Source: Flavobacteriales bacterium
Lineage (GTDB): Bacteria > Bacteroidota > Bacteroidia > Flavobacteriales_F > PHOS-HE28
Length of the DNA: 64,000 bases
Reading direction: 5' to 3'
Assembly (NCBI GenBank): GCA_020852835.1
Contig: JADZAC010000015.1
Location: 28,456-92,455, forward strand
Numbering within the stretch: the first letter of the stretch is position 1; every line of letters begins with the position of its first letter. Of this stretch, positions 8,544-18,300 are shown piece after piece. Made by a program: the position numbers and the translations under genes. A model generated the notes under the pieces. That model ran no database searches. It had not been told where the DNA came from and was given only the letters and a program-made list of their open reading frames with translations.

Positions 8544-8578
8544 GGGGCTGTGGGCGAAAGGTATGGCAGGTGCCCGGT

Positions 8579-8690
8579 TGTCAGTTGTTAGTTGTTGGGG
8601 CAGCCCATTGACAGGCTCAGGGCAGCGGGCTCATGGTTACCTGCGGTACACCACGAAAAACTGACAACTGCGCCCTACGAACTAGGCCCT
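8579..8690. repeat. Short-unit repeat region with inverted TTGTCAGTT arms
   Basis: TTGTCAGTT (8579-8587) and AACTGACAA (8659-8667) are inverted copies. Between them lies a 21-base GCCCATTG..CTCAGGGC element (8603-8623). After the right arm comes GCGCCCTACGAACTAGG, a GTAGTTC-type unit. It lies just beyond the 3' end of the HIRAN gene. Confidence 0.6.
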
Positions 8691-9214
8691 GCATCTTCTG
8701 CACCCTCCCCTCCATAATGCCTGTGCCGCTTGTACCCCGCATCGGGCCGCTCCATGTAATCATCGAGGTAGCGCTGAAAGGAAGGGTTGGAGGGCACGAT
8801 GAGCTGCACGCCGATGAAGCACTGCACCCAGGGGTCCTCATCCGGCTGAGTGTAGATCACGTAGGCGGCGAGCTTCATGCCGTGGTCGATCAGGTTGGCC
8901 AGGGTGCGGTTCTCCATCATGGGCAGGAAGCCCAGCTTGCGCCCTTGCCAGTACACGGCCACGGCATCGGGGTCGTGCTCGTTGTCGTACTCGCGCAACA
9001 GGTCCAGCTCGTCCTCGTCCTTGATCTGCTCCAGCACTTGCGGCCCATCATGGAAGCGGAAGCCTTTTACGTAGCCGTCCCAGGCGTGGAGCAGTTCGCA
9101 TTCCTCGGTCCAGTCCAGCAGGCCGGGCTGGTGCTCGGCAAGCAGTTCGCGCGGGGGCAGAGTAAGGAGCGCTGCGGAGCCGAGGAGATTGCGGAGGAAG
9201 GAGAGGCGGTCCAT
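8675..9214 (-). CDS. HIRAN-domain protein with export-like N-terminus
   Basis: 179 residues. Residues about 48-115 match the HIRAN pattern: VKGFRFHDGP, then LDLLREYDNEHDPDAVAVYW, GRKLGFLP and LANLIDHG. HIRAN domains are usually found in helicases and nucleases, or stand alone, and bind DNA ends. Here the domain follows a leader (LSFLRNLLGSAALLTLPP) resembling a Tat or Sec signal but with only one arginine, which would be strange for a DNA-binding protein. The gene is divergent from satD, sharing a 131-base intergenic region. Domain call good; cellular location uncertain. Confidence 0.8.
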   Translation of the reverse strand: MDRLSFLRNLLGSAALLTLPPRELLAEHQPGLLDWTEECELLHAWDGYVKGFRFHDGPQVLEQIKDEDELDLLREYDNEHDPDAVAVYWQGRKLGFLPMMENRTLANLIDHGMKLAAYVIYTQPDEDPWVQCFIGVQLIVPSNPSFQRYLDDYMERPDAGYKRHRHYGGEGAEDAGPSS

Positions 9215-9263
9215 GAGGGCAAGGTAAAGGGAAATGGCGAGGCGCCATCCGCGGTGGTGAAAA

Positions 9264-9329
9264 GGTTATATGGAACATATATAACCGCAGGAGGTTATTT
9301 AGTGCCCATATAACGACGGGAGGTTATTT
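9264..9329 (+). promoter_or_regulatory. Repeated GGTTATAT palindromes upstream of satD
   Basis: 9264-9286 is a perfect 8-7-8 inverted repeat (GGTTATAT, 7 bases, ATATAACC). 9293-9315 has the same 8-7-8 geometry with weaker arms (GGTTATTT, ATATAACG). A third half-site GGTTATTT is at 9322-9329. A -7-like TACATTCG (9334-9341) lies immediately before the satD ATG. The array is placed where a repressor or activator of satD, or of the divergent HIRAN gene, would bind. Confidence 0.6.
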
Positions 9330-9345
9330 CAGCTACATTCGGCCC

Positions 9346-10056
9346 ATGGCTCAACGATCGGTAGCCGTGCTCACCGGGGATATTGTGGGCAGTACGTCCG
9401 TGGGGAGCAGGGCGCAATTGCGCAAGGCGATGCTCGAAGCGTTCGCGGCCCTGGCCAAGAAAGGCGGGGGGCTGGTGCGGCCGTTCGAGGTGTACCGCGG
9501 CGACAGCTTCCAAGGCGTGATGGACCCGGTGCAGGCCCTGCATGCGGCGTTATTGATCCGTGCCCGGCTGCGCCAGGGTTTTTTGCCTGTGCCGAAATCG
9601 GTTTCCAAGGGAAAGTCCAAAGGGCCTGCCCGTGCAGCAAGCGCATTGGCAAGCCTGCCGGATGCGCGCATCTCCATCGGCGTCGGCACGGTGTCCTTCC
9701 GGTCGGCCAAGGTGATCGAATCCGACGGGGAGGCCTTCCGTGCCTCGGGCCGGGAGCTGGATGCCTTGGCGCGCACCGGCGGGCGGTTGGCCATCAGCAC
9801 GCCCTGGGAGGACGTGGACAAGGAGTTCGCGGCCACGGGGAAACTGCTGGATACGCTGGTGGGCTCTTGGTCCGCGGCATCGGCACAGGCCATGTTCCTC
9901 CATCTGTCCAAGGGCCTCAACCAGGTGGAAATTTCAGCGAAGCTGGGCATCTCGCAGCCCGCCGTACACAAGCGCATGGCCGCAGCCGGCCTGGATGCCG
10001 TGAATGCCGCTTTGCACCGCTATGCGGACCGCATCGCGCAACACCTGGCCCAATGA
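9346..10056 (+). CDS. SatD-family protein (cyclase-like domain plus HTH)
   Basis: 236 residues. The N-terminal part resembles the SatD family and looks like a class III nucleotide-cyclase fold: AVLTGDIVGSTSV at 7-19, VYRGDSFQGVM near 49, RISIGVGTV near 107. The two metal-binding aspartates typical of active cyclases are not clearly both present. The C-terminal part (KGLNQVEISAKLGISQPAVHKRM) is a sigma-region-4-like helix-turn-helix. Its stop overlaps the start of the DUF3307 membrane gene as ATGA, the usual SatD partner arrangement. I infer a DNA-binding regulator that could act on the palindromes in its own promoter. Confidence 0.82.
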   Translation: MAQRSVAVLTGDIVGSTSVGSRAQLRKAMLEAFAALAKKGGGLVRPFEVYRGDSFQGVMDPVQALHAALLIRARLRQGFLPVPKSVSKGKSKGPARAASALASLPDARISIGVGTVSFRSAKVIESDGEAFRASGRELDALARTGGRLAISTPWEDVDKEFAATGKLLDTLVGSWSAASAQAMFLHLSKGLNQVEISAKLGISQPAVHKRMAAAGLDAVNAALHRYADRIAQHLAQ

Positions 10057-10781
10057 TCCCCGGCGTGGACGTGCTGCTGCGCCTGTTCATTGCCCAAGTG
10101 CTGGGCGATTTCCTGCTGCAGCCGCGCCGCTGGGTGGAGGACCGCAAGGTGCGGCACCTGCGTTCGCCCGGCTTGTGGTGGCATGGCGCGGTGCATGGGC
10201 TGTTGGCGCTGCTGGCCATCGGCGACCTGCAATGGTGGTTCCTGGCCTTGCTGGTGGCCCTTGCGCACGTGGCCATCGATGCGTTCAAGTCTTACCAGAT
10301 CGGTGCGGACACCAAGTGGTTCGTGCTGGACCAGATGCTGCATGCCGCCGTGCTGGTGGCCGCCTGGTGGTGGGTGGTGCGCCCGGAGGGCATGGCGGCG
10401 CCGGGCGAGCTTCTCACCGACCCCGGCATACTGCTGGTGCTGCTGGCGATTCTACTGGTAACGCTGCCGACAGCCTTCTTCATCGCCCTCTTCACAAAGC
10501 GTTGGACCAGCCACCTGGGCGATCAAGCGGACAACCTGCCCAACGCGGGCCTGTGGATCGGCATCCTCGAGCGGACGTTGGTGCTGTTGTTCATCCTAGT
10601 GGGGCATTTGGAAGCGGTGGGCTTCGTGCTTGCTGCCAAGAGCGTGTTCCGCTTCGGCGACCTGCGCAACAGCCCCGACCGCATGCGCACCGAGTACGTG
10701 CTGATCGGCACGCTGCTCAGCTTCGGGGTGGCCATAGGCATCGGGCTGCTGGCGCGGGTTGGCCTGGATGCATGGGCCTAA
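10053..10781 (+). CDS. DUF3307 membrane protein paired with SatD
   Basis: 242 residues with about six hydrophobic segments. The DUF3307 family hallmarks are the N-terminal LFIAQVLGDFLLQP and the conserved HGAVHGLLAL and AHVAIDAFK segments, whose histidines and aspartates lie at membrane edges. The ATG overlaps the satD stop (ATGA), so expression is coupled. Partnership with SatD is established by co-occurrence in other bacteria; the biochemical role is unknown. The gene is followed by the REP-containing hairpin at 10821. Confidence 0.82.
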   Translation: MIPGVDVLLRLFIAQVLGDFLLQPRRWVEDRKVRHLRSPGLWWHGAVHGLLALLAIGDLQWWFLALLVALAHVAIDAFKSYQIGADTKWFVLDQMLHAAVLVAAWWWVVRPEGMAAPGELLTDPGILLVLLAILLVTLPTAFFIALFTKRWTSHLGDQADNLPNAGLWIGILERTLVLLFILVGHLEAVGFVLAAKSVFRFGDLRNSPDRMRTEYVLIGTLLSFGVAIGIGLLARVGLDAWA

Positions 10782-10820
10782 GCCCGGTGAGTACTCAAGC
10801 CATCGCACCTGTTCCTCTTG

Positions 10821-10887
10821 CAAAGTAGCACACACTGGGTGCTGCCGGACTCCAGTCCGGCGAGAAAACCCGTTGTGTGCTACTTTG
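10821..10887. repeat. REP palindrome nested in a 14-bp inverted repeat
   Basis: GCCGGACTCCAGTCCGGC (10844-10861) is an 8-bp-arm palindrome. It lies inside a perfect 14-bp inverted repeat, CAAAGTAGCACACA (10821-10834) and its complement at 10874-10887. Read on the minus strand, the core is preceded by AACGGGTTTTCTC, matching the left flank of the REPs in and after the RAYT. It may also end the satD-DUF3307 transcript. Confidence 0.8.
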
Positions 10888-10924
10888 GGCTACTGCCCGG
10901 ATCGGTGCGTGATGACAAAGGAAA

Positions 10925-11680
10925 ATGGACGATGCTTCTGATATATCGGGAACTGGTGGGGATGCCAGGCCATCAGCCCGAAGGCTGAAGGAGAAGAAGG
11001 CACCCGGCTATGGCCGCTTGGGCAAGGGCTTGAAAGCAGCCGGAAACTCCGGCGACCCGGTCTGGTGGGACCGCGGCTACCATCCGCATGTGGAAAGCCC
11101 GCGCTTGATCCAGCACGTGACGTTCCATTTGGCCGATAGCCTGCCGAGGGAAGTAGTGGAGAAGATGGCCGCGGAACTGGAACGTATTCCGCCATCGCTT
11201 CGTGACACGGAGAAGGAAAAACGGGTTGCGGCATACTTGGATGCGGGCATTGGCAGTTGCGTGCTGCGCATTCCGGAATTGGGTGAACTGGTGCAGCGGA
11301 CCATTCTGCACTTCCATGGCGAGCGCTATACGCTGCATGCGTGGTGCGTGATGCCGAACCACGTACACGTGCTCTTCCATGTTGCAGAAGGCTGGACGAT
11401 GGGCAGCATCATAGGCTCGTGGAAGAAGTTCACGGCGCGGAGGATCAACAGCTACTTGAAGGAACAAGGGATGGGTGCGGTGCCAACGGGTGCTTCTGCC
11501 AGACTGGAGTCTGGCTTACCGCCGGTATGGCACCGCGACTACTTCGACCGCTTCATCCGCGATGCCGGGCACTACACCAACGCGGTGGACTATATTCACA
11601 ACAACCCGGTGAAGGCGGGGTTGGTGCGGAAGGCTGAAGATTGGCGGTGGTCTTCGGGGTTTGGAGGGAAGGCGGGGTAG
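10925..11680 (+). CDS. REP-associated tyrosine transposase (RAYT, Y1 family)
   Basis: 251 residues. The Y1 transposase HUH motif is HVH at 146-148 in CVMPNHVHVLF. The family C-terminus follows: YFDRFIRDAGHYTNAVDYIHNNPVKAGLV, with the candidate nucleophile Tyr217, then DWRWSS at 239-244. RAYTs are single-copy relatives of IS200/IS605 transposases thought to spread REP palindromes. This one has REPs upstream and downstream, and residues about 186-200 (VPTGASARLESGLPP) are encoded by a REP inside the gene that keeps the frame open. A purine-rich AAAGGA precedes the ATG. Confidence 0.92.
   Translation: MDDASDISGTGGDARPSARRLKEKKAPGYGRLGKGLKAAGNSGDPVWWDRGYHPHVESPRLIQHVTFHLADSLPREVVEKMAAELERIPPSLRDTEKEKRVAAYLDAGIGSCVLRIPELGELVQRTILHFHGERYTLHAWCVMPNHVHVLFHVAEGWTMGSIIGSWKKFTARRINSYLKEQGMGAVPTGASARLESGLPPVWHRDYFDRFIRDAGHYTNAVDYIHNNPVKAGLVRKAEDWRWSSGFGGKAG
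11498..11515. repeat. REP palindrome inside the RAYT coding sequence
   Basis: GCCAGACTGGAGTCTGGC, 8-bp arms around a GG centre, with the left flank AACGGGTGCTTCT and right flank TTACCG shared with the downstream REPs. It is read in frame as part of the transposase. Confidence 0.85.
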
Positions 11681-11704
11681 GGTGGTTCAACAACCGGGTT
11701 TTTC

Positions 11705-11747
11705 GCCAGGCTGGAGTCTGGATTATGGTGCCAGACTGGAGTCTGGC
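11705..11747. repeat. Two REP palindromes downstream of the RAYT
   Basis: 11705-11722 is a slightly decayed copy (GCCAGGCTGGAGTCTGGA) preceded by AACCGGGTTTTTC. 11730-11747 is a perfect GCCAGACTGGAGTCTGGC followed by TTACCGACGGG. The two lie in direct orientation seven bases apart, matching the orientation of the in-gene copy. Confidence 0.85.
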
Positions 11748-11763
11748 TTACCGACGGGTCTGT

Positions 11764-12024
11764 TCAGCCCAGTGTGTCGGTCAAGTATTTCTTCCCGTCC
11801 GCTGCGGTCAATTTCAGTCTGTGAGCGCCACTCACGAACTGCACGTTCTCCTTCAGGATCTTGCGTTTGAGCCATCGCCAATAATTCCCGGCTTTGGTAT
11901 GATCGCGCTCTTCGTTCAAGATGCCAACGATGTCCACCACGCTGAACCACCACTTGGCATGCTCCTCATCCCACACGGCGCGCACCTCGCGGTCGTCGAA
12001 GAAGCGGATGGAGATCTTGCTCAT
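11764..12024 (-). CDS. Short BRO-N/DinD-like protein, probably truncated
   Basis: 86 residues. The sequence FFDDREVRAVWDEEHAKWWFSVVDIV...YWRWLKRKI resembles the N-terminal BRO domain of phage antirepressors and of DinD-like proteins, ending in LKLTAADGKKYLTD. In longer relatives that last motif leads into a further 150 or more residues; here the stop comes three residues later, 17 bases from the last REP. It therefore looks like the remaining N-terminal part of a gene cut at the REP/RAYT side. Codons and domain conservation suggest it was functional recently. Confidence 0.6.
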   Translation of the reverse strand: MSKISIRFFDDREVRAVWDEEHAKWWFSVVDIVGILNEERDHTKAGNYWRWLKRKILKENVQFVSGAHRLKLTAADGKKYLTDTLG

Positions 12025-12118
12025 GCCGGAGTGTTGGCCTGCCTGGTGAAGGTGGAGCCAAGATAGGGGAGACCGGACATGAGCAGCGGGCCGATGGTCA
12101 CTTGGCGATCTCCACGGG

Positions 12119-12160
12119 CAACTGACAACGAACAACCACGCCCTACGCCCTACGAACTAT
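12119..12160. repeat. Fused TTGTCAG/GTAGGGC short-unit repeat
   Basis: On the minus strand: TAGTTCGTAGGGCGTAGGGC and then GGTTGTTCGTTGTCAGTTG. It joins units of two of the repeat types found elsewhere in the window and begins 6 bases after the clpB stop. Confidence 0.55.
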
Positions 12161-12165
12161 CACCC

Positions 12166-14808
<2,643 letters not shown>

Positions 14809-14826
14809 GGGTGGAATCAGTTGTCG

Positions 14827-14880
14827 GTTGTCAGTTGTCGGTTGTTAGTCGTGCGGTCCTGACAACGGACAACTAACAAC
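14827..14880. repeat. Imperfect 22-bp hairpin of TTGTCAG units before clpB
   Basis: 14827-14848 and 14859-14880 are inverted copies over 22 bases with three mismatches and a 10-base loop. Both arms consist of tandem GTTGTCA/GTTGTCG units, which continue to 14817. It lies 19 bases upstream of the clpB ATG, so it would be in the clpB leader. Confidence 0.7.
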
Positions 14881-14971
14881 TTCTCGCGCGCCATCATCAA
14901 TCCCCGCACCGTGAAGATACAACGGAACAAATGGCAGCACAGTGCAGTTCGCCAACGCCAAAAAGTCCAGC

Positions 14972-15164
14972 AGGGGCGGGGCGTTGCGGACGAAATGGCG
15001 GAAATGGGATGATGTTCCTTTGGCCGCCTTAACGGGCTGTCCGCTGTGGTGTCCTTGTCCCGTCCAGCGGTCGCGGGGCTGCGGGGGCTCCTTCGTCGCC
15101 TCCTCGCTCCACGCGTCCGCAAGGCCGGGCCTGCGGCCAGCCGCCGCTCCCATCCCTGGCGGAG
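14972..15164. repeat. Dispersed GC-rich element, copy A
   Basis: Shares with copies B and C the right-hand block of about 65 bases from CGCCTCCTCGCTCCACGCGT (15097) to TGGCGGAG (15164). With B it also shares GGGGCGTTG, TTTGGCCGCC and the TGTGGTGTCCTTGTCCCGTC block (15045-15064). The centre (15091-15096) is only 6 bases where B and C have 24. No gene is supported in 14885-15341. Confidence 0.8.
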
Positions 15165-15341
15165 ACCTGGATACTTGGTCGGAAGCTTCGGTGCCCTGCC
15201 GGATACCATGCTGTTCGTCTTTTTTCTACCTTGTCCAAAGAAGTTCGGTGTGGAAATGCCTGTTGGAAAGGGGGGAGGCCCCCAGGCAGCGTTTCTGGTC
15301 GGTGGGGTGTCTTCCACTTGGTTTGCTATTGATCTCGGTGT

Positions 15342-18300
15342 ATGGTAGGGATGATGGATCGATTACTTCTCACTGTTGCTGTTGCGCTTTCGGCTCTGGG
15401 AAGCGTACGTGCCCAAACCTATTGGTCAAAGGACGTGGGCGGCCCCGGCAATGATCATGTGGCGGACGTGAAGACCGATGCCGCCGGGAACATCTATGCC
15501 ACAGGGGAGTTCAGCGGGAGCATTACGTTCGGCGGGTCCACCTATTTGTCACAGGGCAGCATCGACATGTTCCTGGCCAAGCTCACGCCCGCAGGTCAGG
15601 TGGTGTGGTTCGTGCAAGGGGGCGGGCCGGGCATCGATCGCGGCATCAAACTGGCGGTACGCGGCGGGCAGGTGGCGGTAGTGGGCGAGTTCACCCAAAC
15701 GGCCACCTTTCAAGGGCAATCCCTGACTTCGGCGGGCGGGGCGGACATCTTCCTGGCGGTGCACGATGCCGCCACCGGCCAGCAGCAATGGATCGCCAGC
15801 GGGGGAGGCCCCTTGGCGAGCGACCGCCCGTACGGCGTGGCCATTTCGCCCTCGGGCCAGGTGACCATGGCGGGCGAGTTCAGCGGCACGGTGAACATCG
15901 GCGGCACCGTGATGACCAGCATGCCCGACCCGATCACCGCCGTGCCCAGCGTGGACGTGTTCATCGCCAGCTACTCCGCGGCCGGTGCACCGCTGTGGGC
16001 AAGGCAAGGCGCGGCCAAGTACACCGACCGCGCCATTGATCTGGTGACGGACCCTGCGGGCAACATCTACGTCACCGGCCAGTACAGCGATACCATTCAG
16101 TTCGCGGCCAGCTATCCCAACGCGATGTACAACGCCACCTTCCTGCTGAAGCTGGACGGTGGGGGCAACGAGCAATGGTTCCGCCGCACGGGCGGCGCGA
16201 CCTACAACGAAGTGCGCGACATGCAGTGGAGCAGCGCCAACGACCTGCTGCTGGTGGGCGATCTGCGGGGCACGATGATCTTCTTGGACAGCGTGCCCGA
16301 CTTCATTTCCAGCGTGGATGCCTATGCCTATTACCTCTTGCGCGTCAACGGCAACGGGGAGTTGGTCGCCGACACGGTGGTGACCTCCGCCAACGAGGTC
16401 AGCGGCCGGGCACTGGATGAACGCAACGGCATGATCACCGTGCTGGGGCAGTTCAAGTGCCAGTTTACCTCCATGGTGGACAGCGCACATGCCGGGCTTT
16501 GGATGGCAACGGGCATCCAGGACCTGTTCATCACGCAGCATTACATGGACAGCCTGTACGTGATCAAAGAGGCGCAGCAGTTTGGCGGCAGGCAGGAGAA
16601 GCTAGCAGGCCAAGTGGCCACCCTCCTGGACGGTTCACCGATCTTCTGCGGCAGCTTCGAGGACATGCTGGTGTTCCCCTGCATGAACGATTTTTCGGCG
16701 GACCTGGCCTCCACGTTCGCGCCCTGGGACCTCATGGCGCCCAACACGGCCGGCTTTTGCGGCAACAGCTACTACGGGGCCTTCGCTGCCGATACCAGCA
16801 ACGGTCTCAAGGACGGCTTCATCGCGCACGGCCTCGTGCCGGGCAGGGCACCATACGATTGGTGGGACCGCAGCCAAGACAACTGTTCCTTCCTTCCCCA
16901 CATGCTTTGCCTGGGGCAAGGCGAAATGGCCTACGCCTGTCCTGACACCGTTGAGTTCTGCGGCCCGGGCATCATCGGCATCAAGCCCGAGTTCTCCTTC
17001 AGCATCAACCAGCACAACCACTTCATCGGGCCGGAGCTCGATTTCCTGTGGAACACCGGTGCCACCACGGATTCGTTGGCTGTCACGGCATCCGGTACCT
17101 ACTGGGTGACCTGCACGGCCATCAACGGTTGCTGGCAATGGACCGATACCATCGTGGTGCTCGTCCATCCCTTCCCGCCCCAACCGCTGCTCTCCGACGA
17201 TGTGGTGGTGGCCACCAATTCCCCCAACCAGTACTTCATCGACATCTGCGACCCGCAGCAGGTATGGCTCTGGTGCAGCAACGCGGACACGGCTTCCACC
17301 TTCTACTGGACCACTTCCGGCGCTTCGTTGTACAATGATTCCATCTTGGTGGACACTTCGGGATATTACCATTTCATCATGGTGAATGAGTTCGGCTGCA
17401 GCCGGTATAACCAGATCACCCTGACCGACCATCCCCATGCGCCCATCCCCGAGGTGGAAGTCAGCTTGGCCATTACCTACCCGCAGGACGTGGACCAGAA
17501 CGACACCTTGAACCTTTGCCCCGACATGGACAGGACCGTTCGGGTTGTGCCCATTTTCACATTGAACGGCGCGCCATACTCCTTTCCCGTTACCGATCCG
17601 CCCTCGTTCCAATTCGGATTCACGGTCAATGGCATTTTATCCGTCCTGGATTTTCCCGGATATGAAAGTGGTTTCATGGTGTATGGGGATCAATGGTATG
17701 TGGACGAAGCGTCCATGTTCATCACCAACGCTCCTTGCGGCACGGACACGCTCTGGCTGCCAACGGTGGTGTCGGACAGCATTTATGTCCATGTTTTTCC
17801 GGCCGTGAATGTGAACATTGCGCTCACGGGTCCTTCGGTGATCTGCCCCGGTGATACGGCACAGTTGGTTGCGGATTGCCCGAATTGCGACCAGGTCAGC
17901 TGGTTGGGCATGGGCATCATGGCCACGAACGGCGATACGGTATGGACCGGCGGAGGCGACTTTACGGCAACAGGCTTCGCACTGGACACAAACGGTTGCT
18001 CCTTCAGCCATACCGCCTTCATTCACGTCTCTTATCCCGGAGTGCCGGAGCTGGACGTGCTGCCATCGGATGGCGTGATCTGCCCGGATTCAAGCGCGCT
18101 GATCTTCACCTCGGCGGAAGGGAGCTACACTTGGTTCGGCCCGCAAGGCGAGATCGCGGTGAACAATGATTCCATCGTGATCTCCATTCCCGGTGAGTAC
18201 TACCTCTCGCTGGTGGACCCGAACGGTTGCCACCTTACCTCCGACCCGATCCTGATCACGGGCTATTCCACGCCCTACCTCAATGTGCTTCCCGATGGCG

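Noticed and set aside
9346..10056. Active adenylate or guanylate cyclase
   Set aside because: The fold resemblance is visible, but the pair of metal-binding aspartates and the substrate-specifying residues are not clearly in place; SatD family is the better-supported name.
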